From assembly GCA_964570665.1 (NCBI GenBank), contig CAZMZH010000011.1, forward strand, positions 85,580-149,579: DNA of 64,000 nt, in the 5' to 3' direction. Positions 63,716 to 64,000 of this stretch are shown here, in pieces; position 1 is the stretch's first letter, and every line of letters starts with the position of its first letter. A program made the translations under genes and the position numbers. The notes under the pieces are model-generated. The model made no database searches and was not told where the DNA came from. It saw only the letters and a program-made list of their open reading frames with translations. The stretch comes from JAJDAT01 sp964570665 (GTDB taxonomy: Bacteria > Nitrospinota > Nitrospinia > Nitrospinales > JAJDAT01).

Positions 63716-64000
63716 AAATATTCTCTACGTTAAGGGTTCGAAATACCGCGATCTATGGCGTTTTTCTGTTCATCATACTCTGTGTTTTTTTTCAATTTGT
63801 CGCAAAGACGTCCTTGGCAGGCTCAGAATAAACTTCGGACAAGTTTGAACTTCCTAAGGAAAAAGGAGTTTATTTTATTGAATCGAGGCGAGATCCTTCA
63901 CCGATATTAAAATATCGGTGAAGGATGACAAGCCATGGTTTTCTGTGTAACCTTAGTTCCTTCATCAATTAACGGGCGAAACCTGTAGGTCTTACTAACT
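63716..64000. other. Region upstream of precursor 2
   Basis: 285 bp without gene. Contains a 15-bp perfect hairpin ATCCTTCACCGATAT/ATATCGGTGAAGGAT (63893-63926) with a 4-nt loop, and the second copy of the 24-bp repeat (63953-63976). Confidence 0.5.
63953..63976. repeat. 24-bp direct repeat, copy B
   Basis: Identical to 63292-63315; lies 238 bp upstream of precursor 2 (minus strand), at a similar position to copy A relative to precursor 1 (277 bp upstream). Confidence 0.8.

Overview
The window looks like chromosomal DNA of a Gram-negative, A+T-rich bacterium. It carries a lipopolysaccharide export operon (lptC, lptA, lptB) joined to rpoN, hpf and ptsN, many TPR, MORN and ankyrin proteins, and a b-type quinol cytochrome with b6-like haem spacing. 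No ribosomal RNA or other phylogenetic marker is present. A Nitrospinota-like or deltaproteobacteria-like lineage is a guess from gene style only.

Layout. 1-2368: the end of an HdrB-like CCG protein and a DASS dicarboxylate transporter. 2369-2750: a small transcription unit with a promoter, two tiny ORFs with strong ribosome binding sites, and a strong terminator. 2732-8102: an SGNH/TPR membrane protein with no normal start codon, a cNMP/HD-GYP regulator, a methyltransferase and endonuclease V. 8178-17546: metK, ptsI, ptsN, hpf, rpoN, lptB, lptA, lptC, tsaE and nnr, all on the minus strand. 17588-19579: two paralogous unknown genes flanking a glutathione peroxidase. 19671-24386: UDP-glucose pyrophosphorylase, then a thiol-redox and cytochrome b cluster. 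24581-26827: a hybrid histidine kinase and a response regulator. 27191-37061: MORN lipoprotein, lysA, speA, a tandem pair of 733-residue GT-C-like/TPR membrane proteins, and an ankyrin protein. 37315-40459: suhB, mnmA, rsmD and a membrane protein.

40493-57487: tRNA-Glu(CUC) followed about 17 kb later by a 41-nt near-perfect copy of its 3' half. This marks a probable genomic island, although no integrase is visible. Its cargo is an 825-residue unknown protein, a Psd-like enzyme and an Lgt-like membrane protein; an ACR3-type transporter with a degenerate receiver; an expanded 'GAK' gene set (two amphi-Trp proteins, HprK-related kinase B, GAK-type ATP-grasp ligase, a PhoU-kinase fusion and a PHP-like hydrolase); then a phosphohexomutase and a PhoX/DUF839 protein. 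A 3' fragment of a second Lgt-like gene lies in reverse near the right end.

57828-63715: a RiPP cluster of the TOMM class, visibly richer in G+C than its surroundings. It has two precursor peptides with nearly identical NHLP leaders but different cores, a TenA/PqqC-like enzyme, a fused E1-like/YcaO cyclodehydratase and a SagB-type dehydrogenase. Inverted-repeat elements and a 24-bp direct repeat lie between and upstream of the precursors. The best candidates for poorly described biology are the expanded GAK set, the two-precursor NHLP-TOMM cluster and the two-micropeptide unit at 2421-2750.
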